Positions 14,989 to 21,447 of a DNA stretch of 21,447 bases are shown in pieces. Positions within the stretch are counted from its first letter, which is position 1; each line of letters begins with the position of its first letter. A program made the translations under genes and the position numbers. Source of the DNA: Deltaproteobacteria bacterium (lineage in GTDB: Bacteria > Desulfobacterota > Binatia > Binatales > Binataceae); assembly GCA_021786815.1 (NCBI GenBank), contig JAJYMR010000152.1, forward strand, positions 1-21,447, in the 5' to 3' direction. The notes under the pieces were generated by a model. The model saw nothing but the letters and a program-made list of their open reading frames with translations, had not been told where the DNA came from and ran no database searches.

Positions 14989-16449
14989 ATGAGCGTTCTT
15001 CCGGAGTATGTTGGCGGTCTTCCCAACATCTGCGGGTCAGAGCCGGTCGTCGAAGAGGCGATTCGGCGCGGCCAGGGTCACAGCGTGTTTGCCGCCGATA
15101 GCCGTGTGGATTTCAGCCGAATCAGAAGCGCGGCCGCGATCGCGCTGCACATGCACCAGCCGCTGACTCCGGCCGGAGGGCCTGATATCTGCACCGCCGC
15201 GATCATCAGCAACCTCAAGTACATGATGGACAACCCGAACATCGGCGATAATCACAACGCGCCCGTGTTCCACTGGTGCTACAAGCGGATGGGCGAATTC
15301 ATCCCGCAACTGCTCAATCAGGGCAAGGAACCGCGCGTGATGCTCGACTATTCGGGCACGTTGCTTCACGGCATGCGCGATATGGGGCTCAACGACGTCT
15401 TCGACGATCTAAGGCGCATCACGTGCGAGGCCGAGTATCGGCGCGCGGTCGAATGGGTCGGCTCCGCCTGGGGGCATCCGGTCGCGCCGTCAACGCCGGT
15501 GCAGGACTACAGGCTGCATGTGAAGGCCTGGCAGCATCATTTCGCCGCTATCTTCGGCCTGGAGGCGCTTGGCAGGGTGCGCGGATTCTCGCCCGCCGAG
15601 ATGGCGCTGCCCAACCATCCCGATGTCGCCTATGAGTTCGTGCGGACGCTTCGCGACTGCGGTTACCAGTGGGTTCTGGTCCAGGAGCATACCGTTGAGC
15701 AGCCGGATGGAAGAGGTCCCGAGCGCAAGCACGTGCCGCATCGGCTCGTTTGCCGCAACTCCGAGGGCAAAGAGGCGAGCATCGTTGCGATCATCAAGAC
15801 TCAGGGCAGCGATACCAAGCTGGTGGGGCAGATGCAGCCGTATTACGAGGCGAAGGGACTTTCGCGCTGGGAACTGGGCGGCAAGTCGGTGCCGCCGCTG
15901 GTGAGCCAAATCGCCGACGGAGAGAACGGCGGCGTGATGATGAACGAGTTTCCTCCCAAGTATTTCGACGTAATCTGGGAATGCTCGGGCTCGGATACTC
16001 CGCTGATGAATGTCACCGAATATCTGGAGCATCTTTTCGCGCTCGGCGTGAGGGAACGCGATCTGCCCGTCCTGCAGCCGCTCTTTCAGAAACGGATCTG
16101 GGAACGGTTCAGGCCGGGTGACGGGCCGGAAAAGCTCGCCGGCGTAATCGACGGCCTCGGCAAGGAAGATTCACGCTTTCACGTCGAAGGCGGGAGCTGG
16201 ACCAATAATATCTCGTGGACGAGAGGGTACGACGCTCTGCTCGGACCAATGGAGATGGTAAGCGCGCTTTTTTGGGAGAAAGTGCTCAAGCCCGGCCGGC
16301 CCAGCAATGAACATCGCTACCGCAACGCTTTGTTTCATCTGCTCGCCTCGCAGACAAGCTGCTATCGCTACTGGGGACAAGGAATCTGGGTCGATTACGG
16401 GCGGGAAATCTGCCGGCGCGCCACCGAAATCCTGAACCACGATTTCTAA
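14989..16449 (+). CDS. GH57-family glycoside hydrolase / glucan-active enzyme
   Basis: The 486-residue protein shows GH57 conserved regions in order: HMHQP at 54-58, GSAWGHPV near 158-165, GFSPAEMALPNH with the probable nucleophile E204, and ADGENGGVMMNEFP with the probable acid/base D310. GH57 members include alpha-amylases, 4-alpha-glucanotransferases and branching enzymes; which one this is cannot be read from sequence. The ATG at 14989 has AAGGAG at 14975-14980, and a longer frame from 14953 is less likely. It sits 52 bases after glgA on the same strand, so the pair probably builds or remodels storage glucan together. It converges on the small minus-strand gene with only seven bases between stops. 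Confidence 0.88.
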   Translation: MSVLPEYVGGLPNICGSEPVVEEAIRRGQGHSVFAADSRVDFSRIRSAAAIALHMHQPLTPAGGPDICTAAIISNLKYMMDNPNIGDNHNAPVFHWCYKRMGEFIPQLLNQGKEPRVMLDYSGTLLHGMRDMGLNDVFDDLRRITCEAEYRRAVEWVGSAWGHPVAPSTPVQDYRLHVKAWQHHFAAIFGLEALGRVRGFSPAEMALPNHPDVAYEFVRTLRDCGYQWVLVQEHTVEQPDGRGPERKHVPHRLVCRNSEGKEASIVAIIKTQGSDTKLVGQMQPYYEAKGLSRWELGGKSVPPLVSQIADGENGGVMMNEFPPKYFDVIWECSGSDTPLMNVTEYLEHLFALGVRERDLPVLQPLFQKRIWERFRPGDGPEKLAGVIDGLGKEDSRFHVEGGSWTNNISWTRGYDALLGPMEMVSALFWEKVLKPGRPSNEHRYRNALFHLLASQTSCYRYWGQGIWVDYGREICRRATEILNHDF

Positions 16450-16456
16450 AGATTTC

Positions 16457-16645
16457 TCAATGGAGAGTTAGGTCGTCTCCCGGTGGCAGTTTAAGAAGCC
16501 CTTGGTCGAGCAGGTACGCCAGTTCGCGATAGGCGGAGGGCGCAAGTCTCAGGGTCGTGAAGCCGATTGTGAGATGCACCGCCCCGCACTCACAGAGGTC
16601 GATTGTGAACAATCCGTTCCCGGCCAGTCTGATTCTCTTGCACAT
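16457..16645 (-). CDS. small conserved-looking protein with CECG motif, function unknown
   Basis: The 62-residue product reads as a compact beta/helix domain: FTIDLCECGAVHLTIG, then FTTLRLAPSAYRELAYLLDQG. The CxCG..H arrangement could bind a metal but is only one half-site. I do not recognise a named family. The start is the ATG at 16645; a TTG at 16678 in the same frame is an alternative. It lies 78 bases downstream of the outer-membrane protein gene on the same strand and may be the last gene of the Fur-box operon. Its stop is seven bases from that of the convergent GH57 gene. Confidence 0.6.
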   Translation of the reverse strand: MCKRIRLAGNGLFTIDLCECGAVHLTIGFTTLRLAPSAYRELAYLLDQGLLKLPPGDDLTLH

Positions 16646-16723
16646 TGCGATCACCCCGATGGTCGCGCCGTCGGACAAACGTTAGCTGTCTCAGCGATAC
16701 CGGCGCCTCGGCCATTTCGATCC

Positions 16724-17572
16724 TTAGAAAAACCATCCAGACTCCGACGACGGACCGAAAATCGCGCCGACGAATCGCTCTATCTCCAGGTTGAACTTCA
16801 CGAACACATGGTCGGAACCGCGCGTCAGGCCAAAGCCGGGGCCGACGTTGTACTCGATTCCGCGCGGCAACTCACCCCAGACGACGGGAACGATGTAATG
16901 CTGTTGCTGGTTCAGTGGATCCGTGTCGTTGATCAACCCGGCGCCACCGTAAAACTCGACGCCCGGCGACAGGTAACGCGTCCAGCGGTAATAGACACCG
17001 GCGGAGTAGCCGAATTCGAAGCCCTGCCCGGTGCCGACGCCTTTCAGCACCTTCTCGAAGATGGGATTGGTTATGAACGAAAACCGCCCGATGTCCTTTT
17101 CGAGGATGGGGCGCAATTCGAGTTCGATATCGGCATCGTCGAACTCGGGCGTATGATGCCATTCCAGTTCGGCGTACCAGCCGAGATCCACCGGCAACGC
17201 GCCCGGATCGAAGAGCCGCCCGCGTACTCGATATTCCGAGCCGGCGTACCAGTAGCCATGACCGCTCGGCGAAGCCATCAGAAGATAGGCTGCCGCTTCG
17301 ATACGGTCGGTAAGACCGTAGGTGAATTCGTACTGGTTGTACCACATGCCCTGGCTGCGGAAATCTCCCGCAGCGGTGCCTTCGCCACCGTGGCCGTGAC
17401 CGTTCGCGATCACCGCGTTGTCGGTTTCCAGTTCGAGAACGCCGCGGCCCTCCGTCTGGTACGGATAGACCTCGAACTCCCAGGGATCGACCTGCGCCTC
17501 GGCGCGCCGTACGCATAGGAAGGAAATCGAAAGCAGGGTGCCGATGACGACCAGTTGTAGATGTTTCTTCAC
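16724..17572 (-). CDS. outer-membrane beta-barrel-like protein of an iron-regulated operon
   Basis: From a GTG at 17572 the 282-residue product begins with a signal peptide (KKHLQLVVIGTLLSISFL, then RRAEA). The mature part is rich in alternating aromatic and polar strands (WYNQYEFTYGLTDRIEAAAYL; FEFGYSAGVYYRWTRYLSPG) and ends in FF, as outer-membrane barrels usually end in an aromatic residue. An early loop carries NGHGHGGEG, a His/Gly stretch that could bind metal. No named transporter family is recognised with confidence. The start is uncertain: a TTG at 17665 keeps the frame open but would bury the signal peptide. It lies 108 bases after the cupredoxin gene, downstream of a Fur box, so a role in iron or copper handling is likely but inferred. 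Confidence 0.7.
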   Translation of the reverse strand: MKKHLQLVVIGTLLSISFLCVRRAEAQVDPWEFEVYPYQTEGRGVLELETDNAVIANGHGHGGEGTAAGDFRSQGMWYNQYEFTYGLTDRIEAAAYLLMASPSGHGYWYAGSEYRVRGRLFDPGALPVDLGWYAELEWHHTPEFDDADIELELRPILEKDIGRFSFITNPIFEKVLKGVGTGQGFEFGYSAGVYYRWTRYLSPGVEFYGGAGLINDTDPLNQQQHYIVPVVWGELPRGIEYNVGPGFGLTRGSDHVFVKFNLEIERFVGAIFGPSSESGWFF

Positions 17573-17680
17573 TTGAAGCGTCTTTACCCGCTCGATGCCA
17601 GCAGTGCGGCCTCGTCGTTCGCACAAGCGCTTTGCGAACCGCTGCGTGTCATCCGCACTCGCCAACCACCTGGCGCCGCG

Positions 17681-18031
17681 CTACTTCGCGACGATAGCGC
17701 CCTCGGGCACGTCCTGATGGAAGTCGTCATAGAAGTCGTAGCTGCCGGGACTGAGCGCGGGCAGGTGGACCATGATCTTCTCGCCGGGGGTCATCGCGAC
17801 CTCGCGGTTGAGCTTGAAGCTCTCGAACTCGATTGTCTCCTTGCTGTCGTTGACAACCCGGAGGGCGATTGGCCGGTCGGCGGGGACATCCACGGTTTGC
17901 GGTGTGAAATGGTGATCGTGAAAGCGGATTTCGACCATCCTGCCCGTCGCCGCGAGAGCGGTCGTCGCAAAGGACAAAACCGCGACGAGAAGCGTCAGCA
18001 GGAGTGAGCGGGGTCCGGGGGTATTGGACAT
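17681..18031 (-). CDS. periplasmic cupredoxin-like protein lacking the type-1 copper Cys
   Basis: The 116-residue product has a signal peptide (LLLTLLVAVLSFATTALA) and a single beta-sandwich domain with the pattern of Cupredoxin_1 proteins: FTPQTVDVPADRPIALRVVN, an EFES segment at 69-71, TPGEKI and LSPGSYDFYDDFH. The blue-copper Cys is absent. Candidate metal ligands are H38, H40, H41, E68/E70 and H105. Cys-less cupredoxin domains of this kind occur in EfeO and P19-like iron-uptake systems. A perfect Fur box lies 26 bases before the ATG at 18031, supporting an iron-uptake role. No FTR1 permease follows in this window. It is the first gene of the operon. Confidence 0.82.
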   Translation of the reverse strand: MSNTPGPRSLLLTLLVAVLSFATTALAATGRMVEIRFHDHHFTPQTVDVPADRPIALRVVNDSKETIEFESFKLNREVAMTPGEKIMVHLPALSPGSYDFYDDFHQDVPEGAIVAK

Positions 18032-18056
18032 CGCTTTCGGATAGCCTCCAGGGGAC

Positions 18057-18071
18057 TGAGAATGATTCTCA
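18057..18071. promoter_or_regulatory. perfect 7-1-7 Fur box
   Basis: TGAGAAT-G-ATTCTCA is a perfect inverted repeat differing from the standard Fur consensus TGATAAT-N-ATTATCA at one symmetric position in each half. It lies 26 bases upstream of the cupredoxin ATG and 119 bases upstream of the divergent phosphatase start. Confidence 0.85.
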
Positions 18072-18189
18072 ATATCTTTCGCGCGAGCCCCTGTCAAGCG
18101 CTGGCTGAGCCATGCGACTGCGTGCCGAACCGGAGCGCCCGCTGACCGGACAACGGTTGTCGCCGGCGAGTGGTAGCGTTTTTTCGAAA

Positions 18190-18735
18190 ATGAAAGCGCA
18201 AAGAAGCGACCGCCTCCGAATCGATTCGGTGCGGCTCGACAGCGGCGGCAGAATCGGAATGACGCTATGCCCCGGCAAGAAGCAGCGTGGCGCTATGTCG
18301 GGCGATTGGGAGCGCGACCTGGCTGAGGACCTGGACGTGATTGCCGGATGGGGCGCGTGGGCCGTGGTCAGCGTGATTCTCCCGGAGGAACTGATGGCAT
18401 TGTGCGTTCATAACATCGGCGAGCAGGTAAACGAGCGGGGCATGCGATGGTACCACCTGCCGGTGTCCGACGGCGGCGTTCCCGATCACACCTTCGAGCA
18501 GTCCTGGGGCGCGGCGGGGCTCGAATTGAGGCGCGCCCTCCGCGGCGGAAGCAGGATCCTCATCCACTGCAAGGGCGGACTCGGCAGGACCGGGATGCTC
18601 GCGGCGCGGCTGCTGGTGGAGTTGGGCGATTCGCCCGAGGAGGCGATACGCAAAGTGCGCCACGCGCGGCGCGGCGCAATCGAAACGTCCGAGCAGGAGC
18701 GTCACGTCTTCAGATGCCGGAAGCTTGAGGAATAG
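18190..18735 (+). CDS. CDKN3-type cysteine protein phosphatase (dual-specificity/PTP fold)
   Basis: The 181-residue protein has the PTP signature HCKGGLGRTG, with nucleophile C127 and phosphate-binding R133. The likely general acid is D94 in LPVSDGGVPD. Around these sit motifs typical of bacterial CDKN3-domain proteins: SGGRIGMTLCPGKKQ, WERDLAEDLDVIAGWGA and RRGAIETSEQE. It should hydrolyse phosphoester bonds on Tyr, Ser/Thr or a small molecule; the substrate is unknown. I chose the ATG at 18190 since family similarity begins just after it; another ATG at 18112 is possible, and neither has a good ribosome site. It lies 47 bases before the Thr-hydrolase-like gene on the same strand, and diverges from the Fur-box operon. 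Confidence 0.87.
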   Translation: MKAQRSDRLRIDSVRLDSGGRIGMTLCPGKKQRGAMSGDWERDLAEDLDVIAGWGAWAVVSVILPEELMALCVHNIGEQVNERGMRWYHLPVSDGGVPDHTFEQSWGAAGLELRRALRGGSRILIHCKGGLGRTGMLAARLLVELGDSPEEAIRKVRHARRGAIETSEQERHVFRCRKLEE

Positions 18736-18782
18736 GTCGCGCGGAGGGTCTGTGTGAATTTCAAAGGAGGGATTTCGTACCA

Positions 18783-19997
18783 ATGACGTGCGAAGTTGCG
18801 GTTATGAACAAGCTGGGAGTGGCGCTCGCCGCCGACAGCGTGGTGACTCTGGGCGATGGTCCCAAGACGTATCACAACGCCGAAAAGCTGTTTCCGCTCT
18901 CGATGGTCGCGCCGGTCGGAATAATGACTTACGGCTCGGCCGAGATGATGGGCCTGCCGTGGGAAACGGTAATCAAGATTTACTGTCAGCAGCTCGGCGC
19001 GCGAAAGTTCGAGCGGCTCGAACAATACGCGCAGGATTTCCTGCGGTTTATCGAGAATGCGGAGTCGCTCTTTCCCGAGTCCGCGCAGCGCCAATGGTTC
19101 CGCTCCCTGGTAAGAGCGTACTGGACCGGAGAATTTCTCGAACCGCTCAAGAAACGGCTCGAGGAGAAACCGCAGTCCCGCAAACACGCCAACGACATAC
19201 TCGAGGAGCTGCTAAAGAAGGACCTCGAATGGTGGAAGGATTTTCATACTATCGAGGAGCTCGGCACCGCATACGGCGATCGTATCCTTGCCGAGTATGA
19301 TTCGATTCTCTGCGACGTCGAAAAGGAGCTGTTCGGATCGTATTCGATTTCCAAGGATGTGCAGCAGGGACTGCGCATGATCGTGCGCCTGATGTACACG
19401 CAAAACTGGTTTCACCCGAATGACCTGACGGGAGTGGTGGTTGCGGGGATGGGCGAGTCGGAGCCGTTTCCCGTGCTGCAGCATTATCACGTCGGAACGG
19501 TCGGGGCGGGAAGACTCAGGTTCCTCAAATTCGACGATGTGCGTGTAAGCCGTGAGGACACTTCCTCGGTCGTCCCGCTCGCGCAGCGCAACATGATCGA
19601 CCTGTTCTACTGCGGGATATATCCGGCGCTGCGCGAGCGGCTTGGCGAAATAATCAGGGAGTCGCTGGCGTCGGCGCTCACCGCCAACGGGGCAAAGCTT
19701 TCGCCCAAGCTTCTCGATCAGATCAGAAAGGATTTTGACGAGGCTCTGAAGAAGGAAGTCGATGAGAAATATACGCAGCCGCTCGTGGCCGCGGTAGCGG
19801 CCCTGCCCAGGCACGAGCTTGCCACGATGGCTGAGGCGTTGGTCAGCTTGACCGCGTTCCGGGCGCGCATGTCAGTCGAGGAGACGGAGACGGTCGGCGG
19901 GCCGATCGACGTCGCCATGATCTCAAAAGGCGAGGGATTCGTATGGGTAAAGCGCAAGGACCTCGTGAAACCTCAGGCGGCGCTCAATCCCCTGTGA
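18783..19997 (+). CDS. proteasome/HslV-like Ntn-hydrolase family protein, 404 residues, uncharacterised
   Basis: The protein starts MTCEVAVMNKLGVALAADS. Removing the initiator Met would expose Thr1. Counting from it, Asp17 falls in AADSVVT and Lys34 in NAEKLFPLS, close to the Thr1/Asp17/Lys33 set of proteasome beta and HslV, followed by a glycine turn (IMTYGSAEMMG). After about 65 residues comes a long charged helical insert (about 70-210), then strands VVVAGMGESEPFP and YHVGTVGAGRLRF that look like the second half of the Ntn fold. It is far longer than HslV (about 175) or beta subunits (about 200-240). I infer a self-processing or Met-clipped Thr hydrolase, protease or amidase; activity is unproven. 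AAAGGAGGG lies 11 bases before the ATG. It overlaps the next gene by four bases. Confidence 0.68.
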   Translation: MTCEVAVMNKLGVALAADSVVTLGDGPKTYHNAEKLFPLSMVAPVGIMTYGSAEMMGLPWETVIKIYCQQLGARKFERLEQYAQDFLRFIENAESLFPESAQRQWFRSLVRAYWTGEFLEPLKKRLEEKPQSRKHANDILEELLKKDLEWWKDFHTIEELGTAYGDRILAEYDSILCDVEKELFGSYSISKDVQQGLRMIVRLMYTQNWFHPNDLTGVVVAGMGESEPFPVLQHYHVGTVGAGRLRFLKFDDVRVSREDTSSVVPLAQRNMIDLFYCGIYPALRERLGEIIRESLASALTANGAKLSPKLLDQIRKDFDEALKKEVDEKYTQPLVAAVAALPRHELATMAEALVSLTAFRARMSVEETETVGGPIDVAMISKGEGFVWVKRKDLVKPQAALNPL

Positions 19998-21022
19998 AAA
20001 AATCGAACCGCAGGGGAGTCACAAACAGGGAACTCACGCGTTCGCGCTATCGCGGATGCCTGTACGGCCTGGCGGTCGGGGATGCGCTCGGTGCGCCAGT
20101 CGAGTTCCTGTCGCTCGAGGATATTAAGCGACGGTACGGAAAACGTGGAATCCGCGATTTCGACTCGTGGGGAAGGTTCCCGGCCGGCGGTTACACCGAC
20201 GATACCCAGATGTCGCTCGCGACCGCGCTCGGATGCATCCGTGCCCTTCAACGGACGAGAAGCATAGGGATGTGCCATCCGGCGAGCGTCGTTTACCAGC
20301 GGTATCTCGACTGGCTCAAAAGCCAGGACGACGCCGCGCAACGCCGCGCCCCGGGAAACACGTGTCTGTCAGCGCTCAGGAGCGGCACGATGGGAACGAT
20401 CGAGGAACGGATAAACGACAGCAAGGGATGCGGAGGCGTGATGCGTACCGCGCCTGCAGGCCTCGCATTCCCATCGGGTGAGGCGTTCCGGGAAGGCGCT
20501 GAATACGCGGCCATAACCCATGGACATCCGACCGGGCATCTCACAGCCGGCTATCTCGCGGAACTGGTCGCACTGCTCGTGAGCGGAAAAAGTCTCGACC
20601 AGGCGCTCGACGGCGCAACCACGAGGCTCGATTCCTATAGCGAGCGCAACGAAACGCTCGAAGCGGTGAACCTCGCGCGCCGACTGGCCGCAACCGAGGT
20701 CTCACCCGAGCGCGCAATCTCGCAGATTGGCGAAGGATGGATTGCCGAAGAAGCATTGGCGATCAGCATCTACTGCTCTCTCAAGTTCCGAGACAACTTC
20801 AAGGAAGCGGTGATTGCCGCGGTCAACCACTCGGGCGACAGCGATTCGACCGGCTCGATTACCGGCGCAATTTTGGGGACGGCGCTCGGCCTCAAGGCTA
20901 TACCAGCCGAATGGGTGCGCCGCGTTGAGGCCTCGGAACAAATCGGCAAGCTCGCTGACGACATGTTTGCGGCCTTCGTCGAGGCCAAGCCGCTCTCGAC
21001 CGAGGAATATCCGCCGAATTAG
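19994..21022 (+). CDS. ADP-ribosylglycohydrolase (ARH/DraG family)
   Basis: The 342-residue protein removes ADP-ribose from a modified target using two Mg ions. Visible motifs are YRGCLYGLAVGDALGAPVEF, the metal site GYTDDTQ (T68-D69-D70), SKGCGGVMRTAP, HGHPTGHL and the second metal site HSGDSDSTG (D282, D284, T286); all expected ligands are present. I prefer the GTG at 19994, whose GTGA overlaps the upstream TGA by four bases and gives coupled translation. An ATG at 19943 in the same frame would overlap the upstream gene by 55 bases and add 17 unconserved residues. The target could be protein, nucleic acid or a small molecule. No ADP-ribosyltransferase is in the window. Confidence 0.92.
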   Translation: MKKSNRRGVTNRELTRSRYRGCLYGLAVGDALGAPVEFLSLEDIKRRYGKRGIRDFDSWGRFPAGGYTDDTQMSLATALGCIRALQRTRSIGMCHPASVVYQRYLDWLKSQDDAAQRRAPGNTCLSALRSGTMGTIEERINDSKGCGGVMRTAPAGLAFPSGEAFREGAEYAAITHGHPTGHLTAGYLAELVALLVSGKSLDQALDGATTRLDSYSERNETLEAVNLARRLAATEVSPERAISQIGEGWIAEEALAISIYCSLKFRDNFKEAVIAAVNHSGDSDSTGSITGAILGTALGLKAIPAEWVRRVEASEQIGKLADDMFAAFVEAKPLSTEEYPPN

Positions 21023-21157
21023 GCGGCCTGCCAGAGAGCCGGAAGGCTTCGGCGCACAGCGCGCTCGGTTGCGGCGGCGCTGCTGCAAAGATTTCGAGGG
21101 CTAAGTACCCGGCGAACAACGAAAAAGAAGAGCGACCTTGAAAAGGAGGTTCAGGCG

Positions 21158-21358
21158 ATGAGCAGTCCGGATGGTGGATGGTCAGAATGGATGGCAAGTC
21201 AGGCATACATGAAGAAAAATGCTCCAGAGTCTTATAGGGCGTACTGGCTCGGCGTTAAACTAAGCATATTAGTATCTATTGTGATGATTATCGGTATGGT
21301 CTTATTCGTTATATATGCCAAGCCCATAGGTCTGTGGTTCGCCAGCCACAGTAACTAA
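21158..21358 (+). CDS. small single-span membrane protein, function unknown
   Basis: The 66-residue product has an N-terminal soluble stretch (DGGWSEWMASQAYMKKNAPE), one strong transmembrane helix at about 33-55 (LGVKLSILVSIVMIIGMVLF) and a short tail. An ideal AAAAGGAGGT lies seven bases before the ATG, so it is very likely translated. Codon use differs from the neighbours: ATA, TTA, CTA and GTA are frequent in the second half, whereas flanking genes avoid them. It lies 135 bases after the ADP-ribosylglycohydrolase and may be a separate unit. I recognise no family. Confidence 0.75.
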   Translation: MSSPDGGWSEWMASQAYMKKNAPESYRAYWLGVKLSILVSIVMIIGMVLFVIYAKPIGLWFASHSN

Positions 21359-21447
21359 GTGTCGCAACGTCGGTCGCAAAGACCCAATGCTTTGAAAGAA
21401 GTCAATCAAGGGTCCTGCCCTGACTGAAGAGCAGTTCTCAGATCGGA

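Noticed and set aside
1..21447. CRISPR array, insertion sequence or phage genes
   Set aside because: No regularly spaced repeats, transposase, integrase or structural phage gene was seen on either strand.

Overview
This is a GC-rich bacterial window (strong G/C bias at third codon positions) with 23 supportable genes and no rRNA, tRNA, CRISPR array or insertion sequence. The gene mix is an S53 acid peptidase, a luciferase-family monooxygenase, a PQQ precursor peptide, hydrogenase maturation proteins, a cyanobacterial-style glycogen synthase next to a GH57 enzyme, and outer-membrane and periplasmic proteins. That suggests a Gram-negative, Deltaproteobacteria-like or Binatota-like environmental genome. 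This placement is inference from gene content; the window holds no marker gene that fixes it.

Layout. Bases 298-2850 (+) encode a secreted kumamolisin-type peptidase. Bases 2927-6727 (all -) hold a 1-Cys peroxiredoxin with its own intrinsic terminator, a crotonase-family protein, a 34-residue Arg/Lys-rich microprotein and an ArnT-like membrane glycosyltransferase. A TauE/SafE permease (6994-7797, +) faces a 51-residue coiled-coil-like small gene (-). That small gene diverges from a cysteine-free Fur-family regulator (8133-8549, +), and a perfect 19-bp palindrome lies against the regulator's start codon. A complete pqqA (8683-8757, +, 24 codons) follows with no other pqq gene nearby. Bases 8948-11069 (-) form an operon of a multi-cluster Fe-S protein, hypA and hypB. 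Bases 11651-16449 (+) carry the flavin monooxygenase, glgA and a GH57 gene. Bases 16457-18031 (-) look like an iron-regulated unit: a Cys-less cupredoxin, an outer-membrane protein and a small CECG protein, with a perfect 15-bp Fur box in front.

Bases 18190-21022 (+) are the most interesting part. A CDKN3-type Cys phosphatase is followed by a 404-residue protein with a proteasome/HslV-like N terminus (Thr right after the initiator Met, Asp at mature position 17, Lys at 34). Coupled to it by a 4-base GTGA overlap is an ADP-ribosylglycohydrolase. Two modification-removing enzymes thus flank a candidate Thr-nucleophile hydrolase. I read this as a possible uncharacterised signalling, quality-control or defence module. 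A small AT-richer single-span membrane protein follows, and the window ends with eight bases identical to the start of the Illumina TruSeq adapter.
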